Shown piece by piece: positions 47,822-56,852 of a DNA stretch of 64,000 bases (position 1 is the first letter of the stretch; every line of letters begins with the position of its first letter). The DNA is from Bartonella sp. HY038 (lineage in GTDB: Bacteria > Pseudomonadota > Alphaproteobacteria > Rhizobiales > Rhizobiaceae): positions 136,944 through 200,943 of the forward strand of contig NZ_CP059726.1 of NCBI RefSeq assembly GCF_014117425.1, read 5' to 3'. A program made the translations under genes and the position numbers. Below the pieces are notes generated by a model. That model searched no databases. It had not been told where the DNA came from and saw only the letters and a program-made list of their open reading frames with translations.

Positions 47822-49015
47822 CTATTCGTCTCCTTTTTTTGTGGTTTTTGCAGCGCGTTGATAGGCGCTATACAGCGCATCAAAATTGCTGCTTAAAAAA
47901 TCTGCAAAGTCATCAAAATTTGTAAATGCTTCAATTGTTGTCGCGCTTTCCAGTGTTGGATTATTTGGCGCGCCATGATCTGCCGTGTTTTGATGATTTA
48001 TGCTTTTTTCTATGGGATGAATGGTAAAAACCGCATTACCGCTACTTTTTATCATTGTAATTTCAAGATTTTGGTCAGGGCTTTGCCATTTATTTTGATG
48101 TTGGCCTTTGGTATTTTTTACCCGATTGCTTGACGATTTTTTATGAGGCTTTGGCACCGATTTTTCACGGTTCAAGGTGTTGTTTGTAACAAAGCCATCA
48201 TAAATACGGGCAAATCTATCGTCTGATGATAAAGCATTAAACTGTTGTTTGTCGCCGCCATCTTTGCCGATAATCAATTGAAGCTCGGTTGTAAGATCAT
48301 TGTTTGGCAGGGCGGCTAAAACATTGGTTAATTCCTCCCATCTGCCACGGCCAATGCTTGGTGCTTTGCCAATAATGTCCAAGAGTGGTGGTGGTAAAAG
48401 CCGCGCTAGTTTGATCATTTCCGAAATATGCGATTTACCGGTGCTTAAAGATGCGCAGATTACTTCGCGTTTAAAGCCTGCATCTTCTTGCGCTTTGGCA
48501 AAAAGACATTTTTCAATGAAGGATAAATCATTGCGGGCAGTATTTTCCTCGCCTTGGAAAATTATTGCTTCCTCATCGCTTAAAGCGCGAATAGCTGCCT
48601 TAAAAGCAATGCCAAGGCGCTTGGCAACAGCAAGACGGCGGCGGCCATAAACGATTTCAAATTCATCATTTGTGCCGGCAATTGGCCGCACGAGACCTGG
48701 CACAATCTGGCCGCGCTCACGCATTGATGCTTCAAGTTCTGCGATCGTTGCATCATCAAGATTGCTGTCTAAGCGATCTTTAATTGCGGATTGTTTGATT
48801 TTATCAGGATTAATCTCAACAATTTGACTGCCTGTCCGCAGCAATTCGTCGGCAAGCTTTGAGCGTTCCTGCATTTCCTTAACGCCAGCGGCAACTTTCA
48901 TCAAATGCGGACTTGCTGAACGCGGTTGCTGTTGAACATCGCTCACGTCGTCCTTTTCTTCATCTAATTTTGACAATACCGCGGCAAACAGCCCTTTTGA
49001 GGTTTTAGCTTTCAT
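47822..49015 (-). CDS. repB: Partition protein RepB (ParB family)
   Basis: A 397-residue ParB-like protein. The N-terminal nuclease-like domain has RERGQIVPGLVRP and YGRRRLAVAKRLG (about residues 97-135). A central helix-turn-helix (ICASLSTGKSHISEMIKLARLLP) binds parS, and the C-terminal part should dimerise. It overlaps repA by one base (TAATG), so translation is coupled. It would bind the parS-like palindromes at 50709 and 50770 and work with RepA in segregation and in autoregulation. Confidence 0.92.
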   Translation of the reverse strand: MKAKTSKGLFAAVLSKLDEEKDDVSDVQQQPRSASPHLMKVAAGVKEMQERSKLADELLRTGSQIVEINPDKIKQSAIKDRLDSNLDDATIAELEASMRERGQIVPGLVRPIAGTNDEFEIVYGRRRLAVAKRLGIAFKAAIRALSDEEAIIFQGEENTARNDLSFIEKCLFAKAQEDAGFKREVICASLSTGKSHISEMIKLARLLPPPLLDIIGKAPSIGRGRWEELTNVLAALPNNDLTTELQLIIGKDGGDKQQFNALSSDDRFARIYDGFVTNNTLNREKSVPKPHKKSSSNRVKNTKGQHQNKWQSPDQNLEITMIKSSGNAVFTIHPIEKSINHQNTADHGAPNNPTLESATTIEAFTNFDDFADFLSSNFDALYSAYQRAAKTTKKGDE

Positions 49016-50256
49016 TATTCACGCCCCCATGCTTGCACAATCAAGCTTTCAATCTCACCATTGGCGGCGTTTAATGACTCCATGGCGCGATCATAAGTCT
49101 TAGGTGCTGAAAAACGCGACCTTTGTACTTCATAAAGGCTTTGTTTCCATGTTAAAGCATCAGCAATCGCCGTGGATTTGGCAACGCCGTTTAACAAAAG
49201 ATCTTCACCAAATACTTGCCGCATTAATGCCTGCATATTGGCTTGCGGCATGTCATTGGCTTCAAATTTGGTTATGAGGAATTTAGCAAAATCCCATTGG
49301 CTGCTAGCCCCAGCATCGTCAAGAATTTGCATATAAGAAGCAGCAAGTTCTAAAAATTTTCCGGTGGAATCTACATCAAGCATATGGGCTGGAACGGGAA
49401 TTAACACGCCTGTAGCAGCAGTAAGCGATGATAGGGTTAAAAAGTTTAAGGATGGTGCACAATCAAGCAAAATAATATCATAATCACTGCTTACCTGCTC
49501 AAGGGCTTGCGAAACGCGCAACAAAAATCCGGTGCCGCCCTTTTGGCGCATCTCAAGAGCAACAGCAGTTTCAAATTCGGTAAGTTCAAGACCTGCGCAA
49601 ATAACATCAAAGCCGCTAATATGGGTTTTGTGAACGATGTTTTTTGTTGGCACCGGTGCCTCAAAACGAATGGCAGAATAAAGTGTGTCGCCGCTACGAT
49701 AATCAAAATCGGGGAGTGAACCATGCAAGCTGGTTAACGAGGCTTGCGGATCCATATCAACAGCTAAAACGCGATAACCACGCAGCGCTAAAAAATGACC
49801 AAGATGAATGGTGGTTGAGGTTTTTGATGAGCCGCCCTTAAAATTGCTAACTGCAATAATTTGGCATTCCTCGCCATTAATCCGTCGCGGATTGATCCAT
49901 TTTTTGCGACCATTTTCAGCCAAATAAAAGCGCAATTCCAAAACTTGTTCCAAAGTATAAAGCCGCTTGCCATTATTGGTGGTTTCTGGCATTGGCCCCT
50001 GCTCTTTTAAAGATAATTGGCGAATATAGGCTTCAGAAACGCCGAGCAGATTAGCAACCTCGGTAGAGGAAAATTTGCGCATGGCACGGCGAGCATCTGG
50101 AGGGAATTGCATCATCGTCAAATTATTAAGGGCTTTTTCCAATTTGGTGGAAAAGCTGTTCATAAAATGCAAACTGCTTAAATGGCGCGACAAAGGTTTT
50201 CTCCGAAATATTGGCTCATCTAATTTTGGCTTACCTAAATTTAGTTGAAATTGCAT
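49015..50256 (-). CDS. repA: Partition ATPase RepA (ParA family)
   Basis: A 413-residue ParA-type ATPase with the RepA-specific N-terminal DNA-binding region (FPPDARRAMRKFSSTEVA, LLGVSEAYIRQLSLKEQGP). The deviant Walker A follows, NFKGGSSKTSTT (K140 to T146), with a serine where many ParA proteins have glycine, then DMDPQASLT and the LLDCAPSL Walker B. I chose the ATG at 50256; a TTG start at 50358 would add 34 unlikely residues, and an ATG at 50163 is also possible. It pairs with RepB to segregate the replicon. Confidence 0.92.
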   Translation of the reverse strand: MQFQLNLGKPKLDEPIFRRKPLSRHLSSLHFMNSFSTKLEKALNNLTMMQFPPDARRAMRKFSSTEVANLLGVSEAYIRQLSLKEQGPMPETTNNGKRLYTLEQVLELRFYLAENGRKKWINPRRINGEECQIIAVSNFKGGSSKTSTTIHLGHFLALRGYRVLAVDMDPQASLTSLHGSLPDFDYRSGDTLYSAIRFEAPVPTKNIVHKTHISGFDVICAGLELTEFETAVALEMRQKGGTGFLLRVSQALEQVSSDYDIILLDCAPSLNFLTLSSLTAATGVLIPVPAHMLDVDSTGKFLELAASYMQILDDAGASSQWDFAKFLITKFEANDMPQANMQALMRQVFGEDLLLNGVAKSTAIADALTWKQSLYEVQRSRFSAPKTYDRAMESLNAANGEIESLIVQAWGRE

Positions 50257-50617
50257 CTTGTGAATAAACTGGTTGGATAATCTAATATAGAATATAGCGC
50301 AGTTTAAAAGATAGATGCTGTTGGTTAATAAGCGGTTTACATTTTCAAAATACGGCAAATAAACGAAATACGAAAATTTAGCGTTACAAAAATATGTCAG
50401 ATTCGGATTGTCTTTGCAAAACCTAATTGCCTTAGTGATGAAAAAAAATTAACCATAGTTTTTTTGTCATCGTTCGCTATTTGTTCTTTTAAATAATCAA
50501 AGAGCATATTGCTCTAATCTTGCCATTTAGGACTCATTTTACCATTTTGAGAATAGATGACATTTATTCTATTTTTTTAAATTTTGCAATAAAAATTGAT
50601 AAAAAATTAAGTAAGAT

Positions 50618-50643
50618 ATTGATTTTTAACGATAAAAATCAAT
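50618..50643. promoter_or_regulatory. Perfect palindrome upstream of repA
   Basis: ATTGATTTTTA and TAAAAATCAAT are perfect eleven-base arms around ACGA, about 360 bases before the repA start and 66 bases from the first parS. It could be an operator for RepA/RepB autoregulation or part of an origin; there is no direct evidence. Confidence 0.4.
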
Positions 50644-50708
50644 TTATTTTTTGATGTTGTCATGCATCGATTAAAAGGCGAATTGATCTTTGCCTTGGGT
50701 TAATCTAA

Positions 50709-50724
50709 GTTCCCAGCTGGGAAC
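50709..50724. promoter_or_regulatory. parS-like partition site 1
   Basis: GTTCCCAGCTGGGAAC is a perfect 16-base palindrome that fits the repABC parS pattern GTT-N4-GC-N4-AAC. It is repeated identically at 50770, 61 bases away, upstream of repA, and should be the RepB binding site. Confidence 0.85.
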
Positions 50725-50769
50725 TTTATGTAAAATGATGAAATTGGTGGGCAGGTGCATGCTTGCCTA

Positions 50770-50785
50770 GTTCCCAGCTGGGAAC
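50770..50785. promoter_or_regulatory. parS-like partition site 2
   Basis: A second exact copy of GTTCCCAGCTGGGAAC. Two sites close together would allow RepB loading and spreading. I found no further copy in the window. Confidence 0.85.
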
Positions 50786-50993
50786 TATTGAAACATAAAA
50801 GAGTGTTATTGTTAAAGGCTTATTTTACCGATATATAAAATTTTTCTATACAGGGGCTGCGAGATTATAAAGCCAATATTGACACTTATATTATATATGT
50901 CCACTATCGCCATGGTTGGAATATCAACAATTTGGCTTAATTAATTACCATTATCGTGTTTGATTCTAACCAACAAAGAAAGGGAGATTGATC

Positions 50994-51923
50994 ATGACAC
51001 AGCATCGCCGCCCTTTCCGCACTCTTTGTTTAAGTGTTTTTATTGTATCCGCTATTATCGTTTTTTTTGTTAATGATGCCGAGACACCAGCCAAATTATT
51101 TGTGTCATCAAATGATTTATTGCAGGATCCAAAACCTATTTCCTCTCATCCCCGTTATGTTGATATTAATGAGCTTGAAAATCATGCCTTGATGACAAAA
51201 GATGCTTGGGCGCAATATAATATTGGTGAGCGCTATTTGGTGGGGTGGGATGTTCAGCAAGATAGTGCCAAGGGGATAAAATGGCTATTGCTAGCAGCGC
51301 AACAAGGCTATGCACCGGCACAATATCGTTTAGGCATTATAGATTTTTATGGTGATGGCGCCCCTCAAAATTATCGTCAAGCGTTAAAATGGCTTACTCT
51401 TGCCGCCGAGCAAAATTATGCGCAAGCACAATATCAGCTTGGGCTTTTATATTATTATGGCATTTATCATTATGATAATCATTATTATGGTAAAATCTAT
51501 GAAATAGATGAAGAAGCCGCATTTAAGTGGTTTAGTCGTGCTGCCGAGCAAGAATTGACTCCCGCTTTATTTTATGTGGGGCTTATGTATTATAATGGTG
51601 AAGGGGTTAAACGAAACTTGTTACAAGCCTATCAATACATCAAGCTTGCTGCTGATCGCGGCGATGATAAGGCTCAATACCATCTAGCTAATATGTATAT
51701 GAGTGGGGTAGGTGCTAAATATGACGATGCTTTGGCACTGCAATGGTTCAAAAAATCCGCACAAAATAACAATAGCTACGCCATGCTAGAGGTCGCACGG
51801 TTTTACCTAAATGGATGGGGTGTCGCAAAAGACGAAAAGCTAGCAAAACTTTGGGCACAAAAATCAGCAGAGCGTGGCAATGAACAAGCCAAAAATTTAT
51901 TACAAAAATTGAATTCCCAATGA
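50994..51923 (+). CDS. Membrane-anchored or exported Sel1-like repeat protein
   Basis: A 309-residue protein with an N-terminal hydrophobic helix (LCLSVFIVSAIIVFFV, about residues 12-27) serving as signal or anchor, then about six Sel1-like repeats (AQYNIGERYLVG, AQYRLGIIDFYGDG, AQYQLGLLYYYG, and so on), one expanded by a tyrosine/histidine-rich insert near residues 155-167. The repeats probably face the periplasm and bind another protein. The ATG at 50994 has GGGAG upstream. It lies beside the parS sites and before a decayed Sel1 gene. Confidence 0.88.
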   Translation: MTQHRRPFRTLCLSVFIVSAIIVFFVNDAETPAKLFVSSNDLLQDPKPISSHPRYVDINELENHALMTKDAWAQYNIGERYLVGWDVQQDSAKGIKWLLLAAQQGYAPAQYRLGIIDFYGDGAPQNYRQALKWLTLAAEQNYAQAQYQLGLLYYYGIYHYDNHYYGKIYEIDEEAAFKWFSRAAEQELTPALFYVGLMYYNGEGVKRNLLQAYQYIKLAADRGDDKAQYHLANMYMSGVGAKYDDALALQWFKKSAQNNNSYAMLEVARFYLNGWGVAKDEKLAKLWAQKSAERGNEQAKNLLQKLNSQ

Positions 51924-51988
51924 GAAATTGTTGGCTCACTACCCTGCCCTATTGTGTGTTTACGCTAAGGTAAAGATATTTTCCCATT

Positions 51989-52028
51989 AAAAGCACTTGG
52001 CTTTTTAAAAAAATATCTTGTGCTTTTT
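51989..52028 (+). terminator. Probable terminator after the Sel1 gene
   Basis: AAAAGCAC and GTGCTTTTT pair across a 23-base A/T-rich loop that can itself fold (AAGATATTTT with AAATATCTT nearby). It lies 66 bases after the stop codon and ends in five T residues. Confidence 0.45.
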
Positions 52029-52084
52029 ATGACCTTAAGCAATGATGCTAGCGTAAAATGGTTTAAGGACAGCGCACAAATATT

Positions 52085-53432
52085 ATGACTGATGATTTTA
52101 CGAAAGCAAATATTGAAACGCTCGAAAAGCAGGCTGAACTTGGCGACGTGGAAGCCCAATATAAGTTGGGCATGATTTATTTACGCGGTGAAGGCACTCG
52201 TCGCCATGATGAAAATGCATTTAAGTGGCTGCGATTAGCGGCGCTTAATGGCAATAAAGCTGCCATTCATCCTTTGACAATGATTTATTTGCGTGATTTG
52301 CGCGGCTTTCAAAGTGAGGAGGAATATGAGCTTTTCAAAAGGCTTGCTGAAAAAGGCGATGCGCAAGCGCAGTCACTTTGCAACCTATTGTATTACGGAT
52401 GCAGATGGTGACAATTATCTAAACCAAGCTATCTATTGGTACGAAAAAGCTGCGGCACAAAATTTTGCTAAGGCACAATATGCCCTTGGTCGGATGTATA
52501 GTTTAGATCGCGGAATTCCAAAAGATTATCATAAAGCCTTTGTTTTTTTAATCAGGCAGCAGAAAGCAATCATCGTTTAGCGCAATTTGAATTGGGTGAA
52601 TTATATTATAATGGCTTGGGCATTGCGCAAGATATTGAAAAGGCGATTTTTTGGTTTAAAAAGTCTGCGGCACAAAATACCATTGAAGCCAAACTTGCTC
52701 TTGCTCGGGCTTATCATCAAGACTAAATATTTTACCGTCGTTAAATATAAGATGCTTATCAAAAAGAATTTAAGCGTAATTTTATAGCTATTGCCGCTTT
52801 AAATGCTAATAATAGCGGTTTAGCTTTTGCCGATAAATGCATTTACACATTAAAGGGTATTTATGGGGTTTTCAAAAAATAACCGCCTTGATTGGTGTGT
52901 TGCTTATTGCCCTTTGCGCCTCGCCCGCTTTTACATATTTTTCTTATCCTGATAATTACCTCTTATGCCTTAAAGCCGATATCGGCGAAAAGGATGGGCA
53001 ATATCAATTGGGCAAAGCTTATAAATTTGGCGATGAAATCAACCAAGATTATGTCTTAGCCGCCCATTGGCATGAACTGGCAAGCTTCTTGGTAGCATCT
53101 CCATTGCTTATCAAAATATCAATGCCGCGAAGCAGTAAAATGGTTGACGCTTAGCACCAATAAAGGCAATGATAATGCAATGGCGCATCTTGGTCTGATA
53201 ACTTTAAATAGGTTGGAGGGAAAGCTAAATTCACGAGAAATGCCTATTCCCTGTTTAAACGTGGGGCAGAGCAGGGCTCTGGACAGGCCGAGCCAGTTTA
53301 GGCATCAAATATGAAAGCGGTTTCATTGTCGAAACAAATATAATTGAAGCGATAAAATGGTATCAGCGTGCCGGTGATGCTGTTCGTGTAAAAGCTAAGA
53401 GAAAGCTGCGAGACTTGCAGAAAACAAATTAA
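52085..53432 (+). pseudogene. Decayed Sel1-like repeat gene with several frameshifts
   Basis: Sel1-repeat sequence continues from the ATG at 52085 to a stop at 53430-53432 but changes frame several times. Frame is lost near 52397 (LLYYG to DGDNYLNQAIYWYEKAA), again in a run of seven T near 52546 (one more T would restore FNQAAESNHRLAQFELG), stops at about 52724, and continues through a membrane-helix segment (ALIGVLLIALCASPAF) and further repeats (EAVKWLTLSTNKGNDNAMAHLG near 53123-53188). It ends EAIKWYQRAGDA. An intact version would be about 445 residues. The gene is clearly inactive. Confidence 0.85.
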
Positions 53433-53539
53433 ATAGGCGTGCCATTATTTTTGTCAGCCGTATAAAATGCATAATTATTATTTAATTACAATTATTTATA
53501 GTTTTTGATAATGGTTTTGAAACAGCAGTAATTCTTGCC

Positions 53540-54075
53540 TTATAGTTCCATTGCTTCACTCTGCTGCTTTATCGCTTTGAGCATTCTTTTTCTAATCAAC
53601 CCACTTACAGGGCGGATAAAATACCAATAGGGGGCAAAGCGTCTTCTACTTTCACCATCAGGGCAAAAAACGCGTGTTTTTGTTTGTAATGTAAAACGGT
53701 TTTGACAAAGCGGTGTTTTATCTGCGTCTTGATCGTTTATTTTAAACTGCATTACTAATTTTGCACTACTGGGCTTGTCAAAGGCACAAAACGTCTCACC
53801 AAGCCAAAGGCAACTTGGTTATTTTCTAAGGTTTCAAGCAAAGTGAATTTATCAAGGCTAAACGGAGTAGGGGCGACGTCTTTTAATAATTTACAAGCAT
53901 GTAAAATTCGCAATGGAATTTCACGTAAGGTAATAAAACTTGCAATGAGCCAATCATCTTGCGCATCATAATGCTGGAGAGCGGAAAATATCTTTTGGCG
54001 CGGTGCATGAATTTCAATTTCATGCACTTCTTCAAATTGGAAATCGGGTAAATATTTATCGATCAAGTTGTTCAT
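53540..54075 (-). pseudogene. SRPBCC-like protein gene split by a frameshift
   Basis: Two abutting frames look like halves of one protein. The first (from 54075) has the start-domain style HEIEIHAPRQKIFSALQHYD and ends RRFVPLTSPVVQN at a stop near 53755. The second frame, read slightly upstream of its ATG, gives SSAKLVMQFKINDQ and then FTLQTKTRVFCPDGESRRRF and YWYFIRPVSGLIRKRML, which is the usual C-terminal half of such SRPBCC (polyketide cyclase-like) proteins. The break near 53770 may include a small deletion. Confidence 0.65.
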
Positions 54076-54306
54076 GATGCAGTATGATAGTGGTTTTAAA
54101 AAAAAGGCAAGTTAAAATCGCCATTTACTTTAAAACAAGGTTTTTATAAATTTGGCTGGTCATCATTTTTGATTACAGCACTGCCATAGTTTTGTAAAAT
54201 TTGTAATATTGTTGAGTTACATGATAAAATATTTAAAAATATCATGGCGTTTGGTTTTATTGGCTTAACATCGCTTTTATGCACTTAAACTTCAATGGGG
54301 TAAAAT

Positions 54307-54858
54307 ATGTTTAAAGTTTTGCAAAACAAATCATTGCGCCTAGCCTTAAAAATTATTTTGTCGGCTTTATTGGTTTTGGGAGGCGCAATGCCAGTATTGG
54401 CTCAACAACAAATCGTAACTAAAATACAAGATTTTGAGTTTAAAGACAATAAATTCATCATACAGACAGATGATGGAGAATTTTACGCGACATTATATCA
54501 ACAAGATGAAGACGGCATTACTAGATTTTTAATGCAACTCTCGTCGTTGAAAGAACACCACAAAAAAGTTTATATTGAGAAAGATGATGCTAAAATTTTA
54601 GCTTTTCAGGGTTTGTCTTGTCAACCGCTAGAATTTTTAAAAGAAGATGATGACTTAATATATATGATTTACGGTATAGCACCCGGTATTATGCGAATAA
54701 ATAAGCACAATGATGTTTTATATAATAAATATTTGCAACATGCCGCTGTTATTAAAAGAAATTTGCATGACAAAAACAAGCAATTTTTGGAATTTGCCTC
54801 AACGAACGAAGGCATTGTTGAATATATGGGTGGGCTTTGCCCAAGTTCAGATATTTAA
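54307..54858 (+). CDS. Exported hypothetical protein
   Basis: A 183-residue protein with a long signal peptide (IILSALLVLGGAMPVLAQQ, cleavage probably after LAQ or VLA, residue 32). The mature part is beta-rich and charged, with two cysteines (GLSCQPLEF and GGLCPSS) that could pair in the periplasm. GGGG precedes the ATG. I do not recognise a family; the two-cysteine layout recalls, only loosely, the array proteins at 36-40 kb. Confidence 0.65.
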   Translation: MFKVLQNKSLRLALKIILSALLVLGGAMPVLAQQQIVTKIQDFEFKDNKFIIQTDDGEFYATLYQQDEDGITRFLMQLSSLKEHHKKVYIEKDDAKILAFQGLSCQPLEFLKEDDDLIYMIYGIAPGIMRINKHNDVLYNKYLQHAAVIKRNLHDKNKQFLEFASTNEGIVEYMGGLCPSSDI

Positions 54859-54946
54859 TAATCAATAGCAGGCAATAGATAGTCAAACGGTCATTGGCAA
54901 TGATTACTGCAAACTGGATAAGCTAAACGCAAACCCAATACTTCGC

Positions 54947-55357
54947 TCACCATCGTACATAATCAACGCTTTTAATAATTCGAGCTGTCACATCAAAAAC
55001 ATGCTTATAATCAATGTTATTATTGTTAACAATAAAGCATAATTCATTATTTTCATAAAAGACGTAAGTGTAATTATCACGATGATAAGAATCGTCTTTT
55101 CTCTTTATCTCGAAAACAATGTATCCCTTTATATTTAATAAAAATGCTTTGCCTGTTTGGGTCTTATCTGTATCAACAATAGCAAAGCCCTCACCAGATA
55201 TTAAAGGGCAACAAAACCCTGTTGATTTGAACATATATTTATATATTTGATTGTCATGTTGCCATTGAAAACCAATAGGGGAGAGTTCAAAAACATTTTT
55301 TTGTTCTGGATTGGTCACTTCATGATAATTTGGGTTTCTTTTTATATATTTAAACAT
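54947..55357 (-). CDS. Hypothetical protein
   Basis: A 136-residue protein starting MFKYIKRNPNYHEV, rich in aromatic and beta-forming residues, without signal peptide. I chose the ATG at 55357, with GGGAAC ahead of it, over an in-frame TTG at 55369. It converges on the exported protein gene at 54307. No family recognised. Confidence 0.6.
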   Translation of the reverse strand: MFKYIKRNPNYHEVTNPEQKNVFELSPIGFQWQHDNQIYKYMFKSTGFCCPLISGEGFAIVDTDKTQTGKAFLLNIKGYIVFEIKRKDDSYHRDNYTYVFYENNELCFIVNNNNIDYKHVFDVTARIIKSVDYVRW

Positions 55358-55604
55358 CAAAGTTCCCAATTTTTGCTCCTCTATTTGTCTAAAGGTGGGA
55401 AAGTCTATGAAATGAAAATACAGTATTAGCGATTTTTAAAAACACTACCAAAAAAATGTAATTTAAAAAGCATTTTGTCCTTTTAGATATTATAGGTTTA
55501 ATAAATTTAGCTAAAAATAGCCTAAGCAAAAGGCGCTTTTTACCTAAGGCTATTATATGATTTATCTCTTAATAAAAATATAGCGCGCTCGTTTGCACAG
55601 CTGC

Positions 55605-56432
55605 TTAAACCTCGCAGGCTATCACATAGTCAGCGCCATAGCGTAAGCCATTTTCTTCGCGGCAAAGGGCAAGGCCATCGCGGCGCAAGGCTTCAATAGT
55701 GGTCGCAAAAGATTTGGCAAGTGCTTTGTCTTTAAATAGCGGTAGGCGGCGCACGCACATATCTAATTGGGAGTTAACCCATTTTTCACGGTAACGGTTG
55801 GGAAAACGCCGCGCTTCGGTGATTTTAAAGCCGGCGGCATTTAAACTATTTAACGTCCATTCGGCAGGAAATTCGCGGTAAGGACTTTGGTCGGCGAGCA
55901 AAAGGCAAACATCGCGCATGCGGCCAATTTCACGCACTATGCGTCCGGCTTCAGTGGCGACAGGTGCGTTAATATAGGGATCTAGGCCAATGACATAAAG
56001 TGTTTTTTTGACATGGGGATAAAGGCGGGCGAATAATTTACCTTGAAAATAAGGAGCAAAGCCTTCAATTGCGCCCAAAAGATAATCGGCAAGCACGGTA
56101 TCAAAGCTTTGGTTTTGTAAAAAATTCTTGTCTCCCCAATTGCCAACCAAAAGTTCATCTTGTGGCCGTAAGCTGTCGCCTAAACTTTGTTCAATTTGTT
56201 TGGCATAATCTTTTGCACCAGTAACTCCGACCCATTTTGTTGTTTGCAAACTTGCACACCAATGGGCAGAATTTACCCCAGTACCCGCGTCCAAAAAACT
56301 GCCCCATTCATTGGGAGCTTGCAGACTTTCAATAAATTGGAACAAAGCCGAGGTACTGGATTTGGCGTTTACAGCGGCAATTGGTTTATTCACATCGTCT
56401 AATGAATTGTTCGTCTTTTTAATTTCAGTCAA
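55605..56432 (-). CDS. Class I SAM-dependent methyltransferase
   Basis: A 275-residue protein with motif I as SFLDAGTGVNS, the pairing loop FDTVLADYLLGAIEGFAPYF, and a conserved C-terminal region with REFPAEW and NSQLDMCVRRL. No ATG exists near the front. I prefer the TTG at 56432, preceded by AAGGATAGGA, over a TTG at 56510 that lacks a site. The target of methylation is unknown. It is divergent from a PaaX-like regulator, with a Zur-type palindrome between them. Confidence 0.75.
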   Translation of the reverse strand: MTEIKKTNNSLDDVNKPIAAVNAKSSTSALFQFIESLQAPNEWGSFLDAGTGVNSAHWCASLQTTKWVGVTGAKDYAKQIEQSLGDSLRPQDELLVGNWGDKNFLQNQSFDTVLADYLLGAIEGFAPYFQGKLFARLYPHVKKTLYVIGLDPYINAPVATEAGRIVREIGRMRDVCLLLADQSPYREFPAEWTLNSLNAAGFKITEARRFPNRYREKWVNSQLDMCVRRLPLFKDKALAKSFATTIEALRRDGLALCREENGLRYGADYVIACEV

Positions 56433-56569
56433 TGAACCAATCCTATCCTTGGGTTTAGAGAATAAAAAGTAGCTATCTTGAATTTTATAATTTTGCACTG
56501 TATTTAACAAGCTGATGATATTGTTTTAGTGACTTGTAAATGTAGTTGAATTTTGCCTGATTTTGTTCT

Positions 56570-56582
56570 GTTATATTATAAC
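56570..56582. promoter_or_regulatory. Zur-core palindrome in the methyltransferase/PaaX-like promoter region
   Basis: GTTATA-T-TATAAC is identical over all 13 bases to the core of the Zur box at 46141-46153. The outer flanks match the consensus less well. It lies 138 bases before the methyltransferase start and 270 bases before the PaaX-like start. Confidence 0.45.
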
Positions 56583-56852
56583 TTCGCGGGCTGTCAATCC
56601 TTTTGGCAAATTGTTAAAGGCTTCAATTCAATGATGCCTTGAGGTGGCATCACATGTTACACGTGAATCATTGTTGCATTTGATTAAAGAGATAGGATAG
56701 TTTCGAATTCATAAATAAGCAAAATGGCGTTTCCATATTTTGCGGTTCAATTTACGCCAAACAGGCCTAAATATAGGTTAAATGCCGATGCTTTCTATAA
56801 TTGGCATTTGCCATTTTATGAAGCAAGATACTGGCAAGAGTTGAAGGTTTTG

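Noticed and set aside
50257..50358. Extended RepA starting at the TTG at 50358
   Set aside because: The extra 34 residues do not resemble RepA proteins and the TTG has no binding site; the ATG at 50256 is preferred.
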